A stretch of 64,000 bases of DNA from NCBI GenBank assembly GCA_011947345.1, contig JAAVTG010000845.1, forward strand, positions 1-64,000, written 5' to 3'. Below, piece after piece: positions 10,074-18,028 of this stretch. Position 1 is the first letter of the stretch. Each line of letters begins with the position of its first letter. Under the pieces are notes generated by a model. It saw only the letters and a list, made by a program, of their open reading frames with translations. It was not told where the DNA came from and made no database searches. The DNA comes from Phytophthora quininea. Lineage: Eukaryota > Oomycota > Peronosporomycetes > Peronosporales > Peronosporaceae. Made by a program: the position numbers and the translations under genes.

Positions 10074-10467
10074 TGTCGGGACGCGCGGCGGCGGTGGTGA
10101 GGTAAGCGTTGGTGTGGATACTGTGGAGGGACGACGTAAATTGGAAACTGAACTATGTTTGTGATGTTCTCTTTGCTAGCTACGACATGCATGCCATGGA
10201 GGCGCTTCTTGGGCTTCTCCATGGTGGGTAAGTTTCTTTTTCTTTGCCTATACTAAACCTAAATATAAAACGTTTCCTTTTCCTTTGTTTTCCTAAGAGT
10301 TGCCGATGAGTGCTCGGCACTCAAGTGGCGAGTGCCTGCCGTGCGCTCCTGGCCTCACAAGGCAGGCTGGCGCACGGCGGCCGTGGCACTTGGCCGCTGG
10401 CGTGCAGGTCAGCACGCCAGGAAGAAGTTGGCCCGGGCGTGCTGACCTGCACGCACCCGGCCTGACA
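10074..10467 (-). repeat. LTR of the gypsy element (5' LTR in element orientation)
   Basis: 394 bp, the partner of 3874-4267, and bounded on the right by the TCGTG duplication. It should contain the promoter and polyadenylation signals of the element. Confidence 0.93.
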
Positions 10468-10472
10468 TCGTG
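10468..10472. repeat. right target-site duplication of the gypsy element (TCGTG)
   Basis: Identical to 3869-3873 and directly abutting the right LTR. Confidence 0.9.
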
Positions 10473-10825
10473 GGACTTCTTGTCGCCGTGGTGTAAGGAG
10501 CCTTCGGGTCGACTGCTTCTGGTTGACGAGGGAAAATCTGTGCGAGTGCTGACGGATCGGGTCAAGTCTCCGTCAGAGTACACGTATCCGTTCGTGGACG
10601 AAGAGTGGAAAGCTTTGAGCAAGCAGGACAAGCAGCAGAGATTTGTCGCCAGTCAGTGGCGGATCCGAGAGGCCATCGAGTTGTAGTGCGTCCACGGTAG
10701 ACGAACGTTGACACAATGTTTGGGAAGCTGGCACTTCCGAATGTTGTACTTGCCGGGTGTATTGCTTAGATGAAAGCAAAAAGGAAAGTGTCTAAACTAC
10801 CCCGGTAGCTCGCCGCTGCGAGCAG

Positions 10826-10848
10826 CACACCATGGGGCCCATGGTGTG
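10826..10848. repeat. 11-bp perfect inverted repeat
   Basis: CACACCATGGG, one G, then CCCATGGTGTG. It lies between the small ORF ending at 10686 and the leucine-rich-repeat-like gene. No function can be assigned. Confidence 0.5.
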
Positions 10849-10942
10849 TCTTCGAGTTCAACTGCAACTGCAAGTTGGTACCAGCTGATAAGGACTGCAA
10901 CCGCATTCCTTCATCGAAGTGTAACGAGGGCAAGGCTTCAAC

Positions 10943-13116
10943 CTGAACCCCGCGCTACACGAGTTCCTGGCGCTGGTGGAGAAGATCGACCAGCGTGCGT
11001 GGGTCCAACTGCTTACGAAAGAGTGCGGACTGAAGCTGGATGACGCTGAAAGTGAACGAGGAAGACGACGACGACGATGAAGAGCTGAACGAAGAGGATT
11101 TTATGGAGGATGACGAGGACGGAGAGAGTGGAGATGAAGACGAGGAGCACCTGAAAGTGGAATTTGGCAGCGATCATGAAGAAGAAGAAGATGGTGATGA
11201 CGAAGATGGAGAGGGTGGAGATAATGAAGGGGACAACGATAGCGACGCTGGTCGGGAAGAGAGTGGAGACGACAACGACGATGGGATTGCGGAGGTGATT
11301 CAGCAGGTGTTCAATGCTGAGTACAGGAAGAAACCGGACCCAGTCATCCCACTGCGCTTTGACTTCATCTCTCTGCAGACTACCAGCGTGCCTGACACCT
11401 TTTTGATACCGCCGATCCAGGAGTGGAGGCGTCTCTTTCTAGCCAAAGCCGCTCCGAGCACTGAAAACGAGGAGGCCAAAGCTCGTCTATTGGAAATGCG
11501 GGCGAAATACCCGAACTGCCAGATGGAGTAGCAAACTAGCCTTGAAATTCCGATCTCTCTCGAGCTGGGTCACTTCACCAAAGATGGGATTGTCTTGTTG
11601 ACCTGAAGGAATTCGTCACCAAGCACAACAACTTCTGCTCTGACCAGGACGATGCGTTTACATTTGTGTACCGATTGGAGAGGGTGTTTCTGGGGTTGAC
11701 ATGCGCCAAGATTTCCGATTCCTTCACGAACAATCTGCTGAGTGTTCTTGGCACGGGGATGCACTTGAGCGAGTTGAATCTGTCGCTAAAGAATCAGCCT
11801 GATGTTGTGAAGAATCGACAGATTCTCGCAAAGTTATTGACCGGTGTCTTGATCCGACCGCCGGACCCGGAGCTTCACAGAGAGCACTCCATCTCCAAGT
11901 TAGAGGTTCAGTGCGACGATATCGCTCCATGGCAGTGCCAAGCGCTGTGCTCGGCGTTCTCTGCATCGCGTATTCTCATTGAGCAAGTGCAGATATCCAA
12001 CACTCGGAACTGCAACTGGAAGGCACTGGCACAAACGTTCTTCCATCCACAGCTCAGTCGAGGTCCGTTCTCATCTATTCGAGGCCTCAAGATTGAGGAC
12101 GCAGAGTTGACCGTCGAAGACGTGGCTGACGTTGCTGCTGTGCTACAGGAGAAACAACATCAACTGGCGATTTCGAGGCAATGGGATTTGTGTCGAAAGC
12201 AGTGGAATTTGCTCAAAGGGTCCCAGCTTCACTTCGCAGGCGGAGAGCCTCTTAAGTTGCCTTTCGACACGCGTGTGGAACTAGTGGAAAGCAATGAAGG
12301 AGAATTACTTGATTCGATTGAGAGCGACTGGATTCACGTCATTGTCCCGGCTTATGGACCTTGTCGAGTGGCTAGGAACGCTGTTAGAGTCGGCGAAGCA
12401 GAGCAGGATCAGCTAAACATCCTTGATGAGCCGTTGCGCTCTCTGTCGCTCGCATGCAAGTGGCACGCTGAGGGTGTGAGCGGCTTGCTGGAGCATGTGG
12501 GATGGTTACTTCGCAGCTTATCGCTGTCTTTTCATCGAGAGATTGATGTGGACGCCATGATTCCAGCTATCTTCCGTGGATGTCCGCAATTGACGACGCT
12601 AAGGGTGTGTGACAGCAACATCGACTTGAATCGGTTCGCTACGGCGTACGAGGGTCCTGATGCGCCAAAGTTAACAACACTAGATTTTTATGACCTGTAC
12701 GGCATCGGACGAGGCAAAGGAAAAGCTTTCGCAAAGAAACTGGGGACCCAACGAGTCGACTAGCAAAGCAGCTGCGGAAGTTGTCGATCTACACTGACGA
12801 GAATGCGAAACCCTTGCAACATGCTACGCTCAGTTGGCTGTGGAGAGCTCTCCAAACAAACACGACTCTTGCTGAACTGGAGCTGATCGGGTGGAATGAA
12901 ATGCTCGGTGACTTTTGGAAGGAGCGATTCCACCAGCTCAACGGACAAGCGATCGCCCCATATCCTCTTCCTGTGCCGTGTAAACTGGCATTCCTTAGCG
13001 TCACACGCCGAGATGAAGGAAGATCGGCAGCTCAACGACTGGATCAACGCGTGCTGTCGCTAGTATTTGAATTTGCTGACGAACCGGCTGTCCGATTGGT
13101 AAAGGTGTACTGCTAG
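10943..13116 (+). pseudogene. decayed gene with acidic N-terminal region and leucine-rich-repeat-like body
   Basis: Coding-like sequence runs through four segments in changing frames. 10943-11060 reads LNPALHEFLALVEKIDQRAW. 11040-11531 is extremely Asp/Glu-rich and then IAEVIQQVFNAEYRKKPDP. About 11590-12763 has weak leucine repeats (LRSLSLSFHREIDVDAM, QLTTLRVCDSNIDLNRF, KLTTLDFYDLYG). 12755-13116 ends AVRLVKVYC. Frame changes lie near 11040, between 11531 and 11620, and near 12755, the last two each equal to one lost base. Periodic L-x-x-L segments suggest a solenoid. I do not recognise a named family. The acidic tract is reminiscent of nuclear or chromatin proteins but proves nothing. Three breaks make a pseudogene likely. 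Confidence 0.55.
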
Positions 13117-13256
13117 AACATTTTTGTTGTTGTGAATGTATAGATATCGCGATGTTATATCTGCTGATTGATGCCCTGAGCGCACCAAGTTGTACGGTTT
13201 CCAGGAGCTGTCTAAACCGCTCACATAAAAGCTTGTCGACCGCATAACTGGTCGAA

Positions 13257-13686
13257 ATGAAGTTTCAAGCCTGGGATTTCCTGCCACCAAACTCGCGGTC
13301 GTCGCTAAGAGCTGTTGACGATGATGATGGTACCGGGGAGTACAATGACAGTAACTTTCCCTACGATGATAGAGATTCGTCCGTCGGACCGGCTCCTGAA
13401 GGCTGCGGACGACGACGACGACGACGACACTGGTGACCGTAACTTTGAAGCCGATGAGGAGGAACGAGGGGTTGGTACCTAGCCCGGATCGATCTCGTCG
13501 AAACTCGGCAAGAACGCTGAGAGGTTTCTCGCGGGGTTAAAACCCGACCAAGTGGCTAAACTGCTCGAGGTCCCCACTACGGGTGCCGGTGAATCTGGAA
13601 CGAAGGCCTCGCGTACTACATCGCTACGTGACGTACTTTCGGACCTGGTGGCGAAGGCTAGAAACGCTCTGAAGACAACGCAGTAA
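13257..13686 (+). pseudogene. RxLR effector relic of the 31900-32427 family
   Basis: The first frame opens at ATG 13257 without a signal peptide and contains SRSSLRAVDDDDG, an RxLR-like site one residue longer than normal, followed by Asp-rich sequence. A second frame has DEEERGVG, a dEER motif, and stops. A third holds the family tail ERFLAGLKPDQVAKLLEVP with TTGAGESGTKA and ends KARNAL... at TAA 13684-13686. The same GLKPxQxAxLLxVP / TGAGxSGTKA tail occurs at 31900-32427 and 57688-58178. Loss of the signal peptide plus at least two frame changes means this copy is dead. A run of GAC/GAT repeats (13408-13428) may have helped the frame slip. Confidence 0.65.
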
Positions 13687-14365
13687 TTAATTAGTCGAGA
13701 CGGTCGCTGGATAAGGGTTCCCTTAAAACTGTCAAAATGTGACGCATTCGTGTTTTAGCATGACACGAATGGTCTGGTTAAATCTGCTTCAACTGCGTCA
13801 TGCAGCAGGGCGTTCCTGCGTCACAATTATCTCAGGATTAGCTGTAGAGAACCCAGGGGTCCAGTTAGTTCACTTCTCAATCTGCAATCGTGCAGGCAAG
13901 CAATCACGAAGACTATACCATAGCGTAAAACCTCCGACCGTCGACCTTCTCCGACGCGTACCGGAAAAGCGGTACATCGGAGGGAAAAGAGCCGATCAGA
14001 AAAGAGTCTAAAAAGGCAGGTTTGAAACCACATGTAGATTTGAGAATCCTAAGAGAGCCATACAAAGGCGAGTTTACAGGCGGATTCCCAGGCTCTGAAA
14101 CGGCCTGTGGGCAAAGATAGAGGCAAAAACTAAAACATACATTTTTAGCGCTGCAGAGCCATGTGCTCTGCAGCCGGCAAATTGACAAATGATGCTCGGC
14201 CTCGGAAATCGGGGGCCACTAAAAAGTGGGTACGTAAAAGCCTGTTCTTACGGGCAGCGTAAATACGCTGGCTTAGTGGCCACGTGTCCACACAAACTGT
14301 GTGGCTGGCATTCACTGCCGAGCTGTCATTCGGGATTTTGCCGCTCTCGGGCGCAAGTCCCGACC
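13687..14365. other. non-coding stretch with a short hairpin
   Basis: No supported gene. A 9-bp inverted repeat CTGCAGAGC...GCTCTGCAG lies at 14151-14173. Short open frames here lack homology-like features. Confidence 0.4.
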
Positions 14366-14436
14366 GCTCATGATGCCCAGTGGGTGGGCCCGAGCTTAAA
14401 ACACTCGGTGGCGCTGGTTCGATTCCAGGCATGAGC
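14366..14436 (+). other. tRNA-like sequence with pol III A and B boxes (tRNA pseudogene or SINE head)
   Basis: 71 nt fold as a cloverleaf. The acceptor stem GCTCATG/CATGAGC is perfect (7 of 7 pairs), the D stem GCCC/GGGC is perfect, the anticodon stem has 4 of 5 pairs, and the T stem has 4 of 5 with loop TTCGATT. The internal promoter elements are intact: TGCCCAGTGGG as A box and GGTTCGATTCC as B box. The anticodon position reads AAA in loop TTAAAAC, which is not a normal eukaryotic tRNA choice, and both lower stems have a mismatch. No encoded CCA and no T-run terminator follow closely. I therefore favour a tRNA-derived repeat over a working tRNA. Confidence 0.5.
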
Positions 14437-14437
14437 T

Positions 14438-14484
14438 ACAGTGCGTGTGCATGTGTATGTGTGTATGTGTGTGTGCGCGCGCGT
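14438..14484. repeat. (TG)n/(CG)n microsatellite
   Basis: Alternating purine-pyrimidine run of TG, TA and CG dinucleotides directly after the tRNA-like sequence. Confidence 0.75.
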
Positions 14485-14485
14485 T

Positions 14486-14534
14486 GAGGTTAACATTGCT
14501 GTTCCATTCGGAGGTTAAGCTCTGTGTTCGATGC
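14486..14534 (+). repeat. first copy of a 49-bp imperfect direct repeat
   Basis: Begins GAGGTTAACATTGCTGTTCC. The second copy is at 14569-14617 with a handful of substitutions. It may belong to the body of a SINE headed by the tRNA-like sequence. Confidence 0.65.
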
Positions 14535-14568
14535 CGCATACAAATTCATGTTGTGTGTACTCTGTGAC

Positions 14569-14617
14569 GAGGTTAACTTTGCTGTTCCATCTGGAGGTCA
14601 AGCTCAGTGTTCAACGC
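14569..14617 (+). repeat. second copy of the 49-bp imperfect direct repeat
   Basis: Begins GAGGTTAACTTTGCTGTTCC. It aligns along its whole length with 14486-14534. Confidence 0.65.
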
Positions 14618-14689
14618 AGTGTAGTGTGATGTATCTAGAGTTGTAAAGCATGTAATACACCCTGTATTAACCGTTATGATTGACTCATC

Positions 14690-15223
14690 CTATGCTTCTG
14701 TGGCGTTGAGCGAGTTGTCTTCTACAGCTTCGTCGTCGATGAAGGCTTTGCGGGCAAGCAGGCGGCGCTCCTTCTCGAAGGCCGCGACGATGGTGGGATT
14801 CACGTGGCATCGAGGCTCCCAAGTCGGCTCCCAGTCCACAAGGTAGTACGTGGTGCGGTTCTCACGCTTCCAGTTGACCAGCTTGCGCACGTAGTGCTGG
14901 GGCTCATCTTGTGGAGCGTCGACCGCGCCTTCGTCGTCTGCAGCCTCCGCGTCAACGCCAGCGTCTTCGGGAGGGACAAGCCACTCGTGCACATCGTCCA
15001 GCGTGGGGCGGCGCTTCTTCCGATCGGCAAGAGCAGCGAAGATCACCTCGAGAGCTTCGGGGAGGAGACTTGCAGAGGCGACAGTCGTGTTCAAGGTAAG
15101 TCGAAGGTGGCGAATAACTTCATCCCTGACACGTATCTTGAACGTCTTTCCAACAGCGATGCAGAGGCCCTTGAACTCCTGCCTTGAGCTGACCGCTTTC
15201 TTCGAGGGCTTGCGTGAAGGCAT
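14690..15223 (-). CDS. chromodomain protein next to a Crypton-like recombinase
   Basis: 177 codons from ATG 15223. The N-terminal part is basic (MPSRKPSKKAVSSRQEFKG) and then reads as a small helical domain (RDEVIRHLRLTLNTTVASAS, LPEALEVIFAALADRKKRRP). An acidic linker leads to a C-terminal chromodomain-like segment, YVRKLVNWKRENRTTYYLVD followed by WEPTWEPRCHV. The aromatic positions Y, Y, W and W match chromodomain spacing. It lies 98 bp downstream of the recombinase gene on the same strand, so it may be the second gene of that element, for example a targeting subunit. It could also be an independent gene of the large oomycete chromo-protein set. Uninterrupted. Confidence 0.6.
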   Translation of the reverse strand: MPSRKPSKKAVSSRQEFKGLCIAVGKTFKIRVRDEVIRHLRLTLNTTVASASLLPEALEVIFAALADRKKRRPTLDDVHEWLVPPEDAGVDAEAADDEGAVDAPQDEPQHYVRKLVNWKRENRTTYYLVDWEPTWEPRCHVNPTIVAAFEKERRLLARKAFIDDEAVEDNSLNATEA

Positions 15224-15320
15224 GGCTACGTGTTGCGGGTGTAAGATGCAGAATGAGCTTTCAATTTCGGAGGGACAAGCGGCTGCAAGAACGACTGGCC
15301 GCGAAGGTGCGATAATGAAA

Positions 15321-17362
15321 TTAAGCTGCAATCACTAACTCGATGATGTTTTGCGTGTGTCCCGGTGAAGGATCCATGATGTGACCTCCTCGTTGTAGAT
15401 GATTGAAGCGAGCGACGTGTTCATAGAGCAAACCAGACTTGTGGAGCCCCCGCAGGTACTTCAACACATTGTTGCCACCGCGCGCTTTGATCCCATGACC
15501 ACGAAGAAATTCCAGCACCGCGACTTCGGCAGCAGCCCCGACCTCAAGGACATCGTCTCGATAGCGTGGTGAGCTTTCAACAAGCGTGAAGCCGTCGGTC
15601 AGGAAGATTTTCATGAAGCCAACAAGCCACTTCGCGTTGGACCGAGTGTGCTTTGTAGCGCCGTCGGTCGAGCTCCACATTCGCGGCTCTTGAGCGTACC
15701 ACGCAAACCAGGTGTCTTTGAGGCTCGAAGCTGGAGAGGTACGTCGTCGCTTGGATGGCTGTTTGTCGCTACTTGTATCCTCACTTGTTTCCTGCAGTGT
15801 TGGTGTCCGTGCGTGTTTGCTGCAGAGCTTAGTCTCCATTACTGTCAAGCGAGCGTCGAGTGTCTTGTTCACTTGAATTAATTGTTCAATCAAGGCGGTT
15901 TGATGGAGAAACACGGGGTGCTTGGTAACATCGGTCGATGTTTCTTGTGGGGCCCCGGTATGTTGTTCCTCGGTGGGTTTTGGATCACAGGTCAGGTGAG
16001 ACGACCAAGCCAGCAAGTCATTGACACAGAAGCTTTTCTCGACAGCACAAGCCTCCAGACGCTGGATCGCAGGGCCATCAGCCGAAAGAGCCTTCAACGC
16101 TGGGTAGTGGCGGAGTAGGTACGCCATGAGAGTCTCGAGCACTGGTGCGTTGACGTTATACTGTGCGGTGTCAAGCCCAGACGAAGCGACGAATAGCGCT
16201 GATGCAACGGAGGCAATTTTCTGGTGCGTGTCCGAGTCGAAGGCGTCGAGCGACAACAGCGGGACTTCTGCGCTGGGCTTGCGGTTGCTCAAGACGCGAG
16301 CAATCTTGTGGTCTTCTGCTGGAGTGTTGAAAACATACGCGAAGGCCTTGTTCGTCGCTGTCATATTCCACGCGCCTCGGTCGAAAATCCATTGCACGCA
16401 CATTCCGGCCCCGTTGGCATGCTGAGCTCCTCCACGACGGAAGGAGTGCGACGTCAAGCGTTCCGTGACACCGGCCTTCTGTGCGATTCTCCCCAAGACT
16501 CTGTTGACGTAGCTATGGATTCCGGGGCGTCGTCGGTAAGCTTCTCCCCATCTGCAGCGTCTTCAGAGGTTTGAAGTGAAGCAACGTCTTCGGGGTGGTC
16601 GATCAAGTCGATGAGAGGCGCAGTCGGAGTCAGAGTGGCTTGCACGTTCGCGTGCTGATCAGGAAGCTGGCTCAAGAGCGAAGCTGTCGGTGCAGACTGT
16701 GTCGCGAGGGCAAGGGCGATGGCGAGCAGCGGGCACGTGATGAAGTCGTCATCGGGGAAGAGTGAGAGCCCTTGCTCTTCCGAAGTCTTGATGCGGATGA
16801 AGCGGACGAAGAAAATATTCCCGGCGCCGATGGAGAGATTCACCTTGCGAAGCAGCGTGAGGTCAGACGCTCGTCCGAACAGGAACCACAGCAAGCACAG
16901 CAGCGCGGCGTCTTGGTAGTCAGAAGCCGTGGAAGCAGTTGAATACAGGTGCATGACCATCATCTTGAGCGACTTCTTGGTACACGCTGGGGCCTTGTTG
17001 ACGAAGGTCCCAGACTCTCTCTTCATGCAGTAGCGCTCCAGCACTTGGCCCTTCTTGAGCAGCGCCTTGTCTGTAGCTTGGCGAATCTGGGGAACTGGTC
17101 CAGCAGCCAGTTCTTGGCCTGTCGGTAGTACTGCATGACCGAGTGCCTGGCCAAGAGCGGACCCTTGCGTCCTTCCTTGAAGGCCAGATGCATGCCGAAC
17201 TTGTCCACCACCGCTTCCAGGACAAGCGGGGCATTCTCGCGCGCCATGCACACGGCGAGATACTCCCAGGTGACACCTTCATCAGCTAGGAACTTCTTGA
17301 ACGAGCGCGCTGCGCTCTCGCGCGCGTTTCGTGCTAATTGGTGCGAGGTCGCGCAGGCTCAT
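15321..17362 (-). pseudogene. Crypton-like tyrosine recombinase, frameshifted
   Basis: Reads on the minus strand from ATG 17362 through ...FKKFLADEG, then MARENAPLVLEAVVDKFGMH (17253-17023), then KGQVLERYCMKRESGTFV and FLFGRASDLTLLRKVN (to 16454). It continues with VTERLTSHSFRRGGAQHANG and RGAWNMTATNKAFAYVFN (15321-16496). Arg in GRASDL, His and Arg in SHSFRRG, Trp in RGAW and Tyr in FAYVF are the catalytic set of tyrosine recombinases. The C-terminal part, WFAWYAQEPRMWSSTDG and onwards, resembles the GCR1_C-type DNA-binding domain of Cryptons. Frame changes occur near 17310, 17085 and 16510. Cryptons move by recombination through a circular DNA form and lack terminal inverted repeats, so I could not fix element ends. 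Confidence 0.65.
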
Positions 17363-18028
17363 CTTGGGTCGGAGAGGTCGGAGTTTTCGTGTTATTCAGG
17401 AAATATGTGAATGAGTTGGCATTTGTATGGACATATCAATAACAGAGGGGGCCTCCGACCCGATATGTCGGAGCTGCGGCTGGACAGCCATTACAAGCGT
17501 ACCTGCCCTGTGATTGGCCAAAAGGGAGGTGGATATCGATATGATTCGTTAAAACTCGGATGCAACACTCTGATTGGTCAATAGCTTTGATAGTGAGTTC
17601 TAGTACGGTCGGAGATTTAACGATATTCATCCATAAATTCGTTACACAAAACGTTTTCGGCGTTCTTGTCTGTCCACAGCTTGTGCAATGAGTGTAATCA
17701 GAGTCGTGAATTGGGTTTGTCGAAAATGCCAGGGGATGTCCCGCCACCATCTCGACCAATCAGCACCATCGGCACCACCTGTACCTCCTTCGTCCCGTTC
17801 GTTTGTCCCGCTTCCCCCGCGTCCCCAGCAGATCGCGTTTGGGCTGACTGGCGTGCTCGACGTTCGACTTCGCCAAACTCCTGTTGCGCAGGCGAAGCGA
17901 CTTATCACAGCCTCCTCGGGGCCTCTACTGCGCAGACACACATGACGAACAACCACTACAAGCAGCCTCCAGCATAGCGAGCGATAACGGGTACGTTTTG
18001 GCGATTCATTCAGACACGAAGAATCTGT
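17363..18028. other. non-coding stretch between two transposon genes
   Basis: No supported gene. Sequence around 17455-17475 has a short inverted CTCCGAC...GTCGGAG. Minus-strand ORFs here show no recognisable domain. The stretch probably contains the ends of the flanking elements, which I could not locate. Confidence 0.35.

Larger units (their letters stand above)
3874..10467 (-). mobile_element. complete Ty3/gypsy LTR retrotransposon with chromodomain integrase (6594 bp)
   Basis: The element has two 394-bp LTRs starting TGTC and ending GACA, a 5-bp target duplication, a primer-binding site and a polypurine tract, all consistent with minus-strand orientation. Coding order on the minus strand is a 155-codon ORF, then Gag with a CCHC knuckle, aspartic protease, reverse transcriptase, RNase H, integrase and a C-terminal chromodomain. 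This is the gag-pr-RT-RH-INT order of chromoviruses. The LTRs differ by one base that I could find, so insertion was recent. Two frame changes interrupt Pol, near 6830 and near 5870. Either this copy is newly defective or the sequence has indel errors. Confidence 0.93.
3857..10686 (+). pseudogene. small ORF split by the gypsy insertion
   Basis: The ATG at 3857 opens a frame whose first five codons and a fraction end exactly at the left target-site duplication (3869-3873). The same frame resumes after the right duplication at 10473 and continues WDFLSPWCKEPSGRLLLVDEG to TAG at 10684-10686. Counting one copy of the duplicated TCGTG, the pieces make an uninterrupted reading frame of about 76 codons. 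I do not recognise the protein. It is rich in charged residues and has no signal peptide or membrane segment. It may be a complete small gene or the N-terminal part of the decayed leucine-rich-repeat-like gene that follows. The exact continuity across the insertion is the evidence that this was coding sequence before the element landed. Confidence 0.55.

Noticed and set aside
14366..14436. Functional tRNA gene
   Set aside because: The AAA anticodon, two stem mismatches and lack of a nearby terminator favour a tRNA-derived repeat.
17436..17956. Minus-strand ORFs with CTSCGQT cysteine pattern
   Set aside because: Only one CxxC pair, no continuation, and no link to either flanking transposase.
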